This document shows, one piece after another, positions 46,840 through 48,670 of a stretch of 48,670 nt of DNA. The notes beneath the pieces were generated by a model that saw only the letters and a program-made list of their open reading frames with translations, was not told the origin of the DNA and did no database searches. Within the stretch, counting starts at the first letter, position 1. Every line of letters starts with the position of its first letter. The DNA is from Alphaproteobacteria bacterium (GTDB lineage: Bacteria > Pseudomonadota > Alphaproteobacteria > SMXQ01): contig JAOTVC010000004.1 in assembly GCA_029863585.1 (NCBI GenBank), positions 1 through 48,670 on the forward strand. The letters run 5' to 3'. A program made the translations under genes and the position numbers.

Positions 46840-48441
46840 ATGCTGTTCAAACTCGTCGCAGTCTTCATGGCGGTGGTCGTCCTTGCGTGGGCGGACCCTT
46901 CCTTCGCGAAAAAAAAGAAGAAGCGCGGAAAACGGGGGGGAGTGGAGCAGCACATCAAGCTCTGCCAGGACTACCGTGCCAGACCGGTTTACCGGATCAG
47001 GTCATGCACCTATCTGATCCGGCTCAACCGGTTCGACGACGACAGCATGGCGCTGATCTTCACGGCCCGGGGCAATGCCTACGATGACAGCGGCAAGCCC
47101 GAGCGCGCCATCGACGACTACAGCGCCGCCATCCGGCTCAACCCCCGTCATGTCAATGCCCTGTTCAACCGGGGCTACGTCTATGCCAAGACGTCGGACA
47201 AGCTGCTGCTGGCGCTGCGCGATTTTTCCGCCGCCATCCGCCTCGATCCCGGGGACGCCGCCGCCTTTCTCAGCCGGGGCAACGTCTTCAGCCGGTTGGA
47301 GCAGTGGGACCGGGCGATTTCCGATTACAACGTCGCGATCCGGATCAATCCCGACAGCGCCGCCTCCTATTACAGCCGCGGCCTGGTCCACGAGCGCAAA
47401 GGCAACATCAAGCAGGCGGTCGCGGACTACTCCTCGGCCCTGACCTACAACCCTTACTCATCCGCCGTGCTGCACCGGCGGGGGTTGGCCCGCATCAAGA
47501 GCAAAGAGTTCGACCGCGCGATCGAGGATTTCGACATCGCCATCCACCTCAAGCCGAAGGCGGGCATCCTGTATTACGGCCGCGGCCTCGCCTATGCCGG
47601 CAAGGGGCGCTACGAATGGGCGATCGAAGACTACAACGAGGCCATCCCGCTCGATCCCAAGAATCCCCGGGCGTTTTTCGCCCGCGGCGAGGCCTTTGCC
47701 AAGATCGGCCAGTTGGAGCGCGCGATCGAGGATTACGATGCGGCGTTGCGGATCGACCCCAGGAATACCGACGCCTTGAACGGGCGGGCCAAGGCGAACA
47801 ACCGCCGCGGCCACTATGATCGGGCGATTCAGGATTTCACCGCCGCCATTGAGTCGCAGCCGGACAATGTGGCGCATTACTACGGGCGGGGCTTCGCCTA
47901 CGGCAAGAAGGGGGAATACCTTCAGGCCATCTCCGACTACGACCGTGCCACCAAGCTGGATCCCAATCACATCCCGTCCTACAAGTATCGGGGCCGCGCC
48001 AAGTTCTTCCTCGCCCGGTTCGGCGATGCCGTGCCCGACCTCAAGCGTTCGGCGGAGGCCGAGCCCAAGGATCTGTTCCGGTCGATCTGGCTGTATCTCG
48101 CCCGCGCCCGGGCCAAAATGGAGGGCGGGGCGGAGCTCGAAAAGGCGGTCCAGGGCGTTGATCTCCAACGCTGGCCGGGACCCATCGTATCGATGTTCCT
48201 GGGTCGGCTCCGCCCTGAGGACATGATCGCCCTGGCCGACCAGGGAAGCCAGCGCAAGCGCCGGGAAAAGCTGACCGAAGCCTATTTCTTCGCCGGTCAG
48301 TACTATTTGATGCAGGGCGATAAGGCCAAGGCGCTCGAGCTCTTCAACCTGGTGGTCAAGCTCGGCATCCGCAACTTCGTCTCGTTCACCGGCGCCAACC
48401 AGGAACTGGCCAGGTTGCGGGGCGACGAAGACGGCCGCTAG
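46840..48441 (+). CDS. Exported tetratricopeptide-repeat protein
   Basis: 533 residues. A Sec-type signal (hydrophobic VAVFMAVVVLAW, cut near SFA-K) is followed by an unusual Lys/Arg run (KKKKKRGKRGG). From about residue 70 there are roughly ten 34-residue TPR units, most with the pattern RGxAY...GxxxxAIxDYxxAIxLxPxxxxAxxxRG. The C-terminal ~130 residues are more divergent and end in another helical repeat (FFAGQYYLMQGDKAKALELFNLVV). Such proteins scaffold envelope complexes or peptidoglycan enzymes, as NlpI does. There is a 254-base gap to lgt. Its partner is unknown. Confidence 0.92.
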   Translation: MLFKLVAVFMAVVVLAWADPSFAKKKKKRGKRGGVEQHIKLCQDYRARPVYRIRSCTYLIRLNRFDDDSMALIFTARGNAYDDSGKPERAIDDYSAAIRLNPRHVNALFNRGYVYAKTSDKLLLALRDFSAAIRLDPGDAAAFLSRGNVFSRLEQWDRAISDYNVAIRINPDSAASYYSRGLVHERKGNIKQAVADYSSALTYNPYSSAVLHRRGLARIKSKEFDRAIEDFDIAIHLKPKAGILYYGRGLAYAGKGRYEWAIEDYNEAIPLDPKNPRAFFARGEAFAKIGQLERAIEDYDAALRIDPRNTDALNGRAKANNRRGHYDRAIQDFTAAIESQPDNVAHYYGRGFAYGKKGEYLQAISDYDRATKLDPNHIPSYKYRGRAKFFLARFGDAVPDLKRSAEAEPKDLFRSIWLYLARARAKMEGGAELEKAVQGVDLQRWPGPIVSMFLGRLRPEDMIALADQGSQRKRREKLTEAYFFAGQYYLMQGDKAKALELFNLVVKLGIRNFVSFTGANQELARLRGDEDGR

Positions 48442-48528
48442 GGGCCGCCGCCGCCGCGCGCTTTCCCTCCTGCCGCCCTTGCCGCCGGGTGACCGCCGCC
48501 CCATAATGGCGCGGGAAGGATATTCGCC

Positions 48529-48670
48529 ATGCAGACCCGAAACCCGCTTCTGGACGATCTCGCTCGCGTCGCCGCCGGTGCCCTCGGCGTTGCCGCCGGC
48601 GTGCGCCGGGAAACCGAGGAACTGTTGAAACAGCGGTTCAGCGCGGTGATGGGCCGTGACGGCTTCGTGA
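48529..48670 (+). CDS. Accessory factor UbiK family (BMFP/YqiC) protein, partial
   Basis: The ATG follows GGAAGGA; the frame runs off the window after 47 codons. The visible part, starting MQTRNPLLDDLARVAAGALG, then RRETEELLKQRF, is the N-terminal membrane-binding helix of BMFP-domain proteins. Family members are about 80-110 residues, with a C-terminal coiled coil not seen here. In E. coli the relative helps ubiquinone synthesis. It lies near lgt, a common location in alphaproteobacteria. Confidence 0.85.
   Translation, partial: MQTRNPLLDDLARVAAGALGVAAGVRRETEELLKQRFSAVMGRDGFV

Noticed and set aside
44649-46958. A 769-codon minus-strand frame covering both the methyltransferase and lgt
   Set aside because: Only the part from 45752 has methyltransferase features. 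The rest is lgt read in another frame and is Arg/Pro-rich.
1-48670. CRISPR arrays, tRNA or rRNA genes, insertion sequences, phage or attachment sites
   Set aside because: No spaced repeat array, no cloverleaf-like segment and no transposase or integrase motif was found on either strand by reading.

Overview
The window is GC-rich, densely packed bacterial chromosome. It most likely comes from an alphaproteobacterium, probably Rhodospirillales-like. The evidence is a petABC cytochrome bc1 operon, an lgt / MidA-type methyltransferase / pgeF / prs / rplY / pth / ychF gene order, a RibB with a decayed RibA half, a MoxR / DUF58 / BatA-DUF4159 block, and mtnP beside a class II aldolase. No rRNA, tRNA, CRISPR array, transposase or phage gene is visible. 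There is no gene-free stretch longer than 300 bases.

Left third (1-17908), accessory metabolism. A tight minus-strand operon (5768 down to the window edge) encodes an alpha/beta hydrolase, two paralogous luciferase-like flavin monooxygenases, a second alpha/beta hydrolase, a flavin reductase and an iron-type alcohol dehydrogenase. This looks like an oxidative ring- or amide-opening pathway, similar in enzyme classes to Rut pyrimidine catabolism. Next come ribB (3,4-DHBP synthase with a degenerate GTP cyclohydrolase half), a TauD/TfdA dioxygenase, and a tripartite tricarboxylate transporter (TctA, TctB and a Bug-type binding protein) with a CDO-type cupin gene between tctB and the binding-protein gene. 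Three paralogous heme-oxygenase-fold (TenA/PqqC/UndA-like) putative non-heme iron oxygenases follow, with a second Bug binding protein on the opposite strand between copies 1 and 2, and then a complete TPP-dependent decarboxylase/synthase-like enzyme. I could not match this combination to a characterised pathway, so it is the best candidate for an undescribed system. No transcription factor is encoded in this third.

Middle (17936-33993). This part holds a membrane histidine kinase, an endonuclease/exonuclease/phosphatase-family protein and a DoxX membrane protein. A minus-strand block follows: MoxR ATPase, DUF58, BatA/DUF4159 and a large membrane-anchored partner, which resembles Bat/Moa-type chaperone or envelope systems. 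A plus-strand run then encodes a DUF1285 protein, a CoA-pyrophosphatase-type Nudix hydrolase, a small membrane protein and CCA-adding tRNA nucleotidyltransferase. A second histidine kinase and a trmL-hemF pair close the section.

Right third (34148-48670), core metabolism. It contains petABC, then mtnP with a class II aldolase (probable methylthioadenosine salvage through a dihydroxyacetone-phosphate shunt), and a convergent dienelactone hydrolase. A long minus-strand housekeeping run follows: lgt, MidA-like methyltransferase, pgeF, a possible 22-codon membrane peptide, a lipoprotein, prs, rplY, pth and ychF. The window ends with an exported TPR protein and the start of a UbiK/BMFP gene, both divergent from lgt.

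Both histidine kinases lack a response-regulator gene nearby. Several hairpins lie at gene ends and leaders. The clearest are a minus-strand terminator at 8087-8116, a bidirectional terminator at 30845-30870, and a long leader hairpin ahead of petA.
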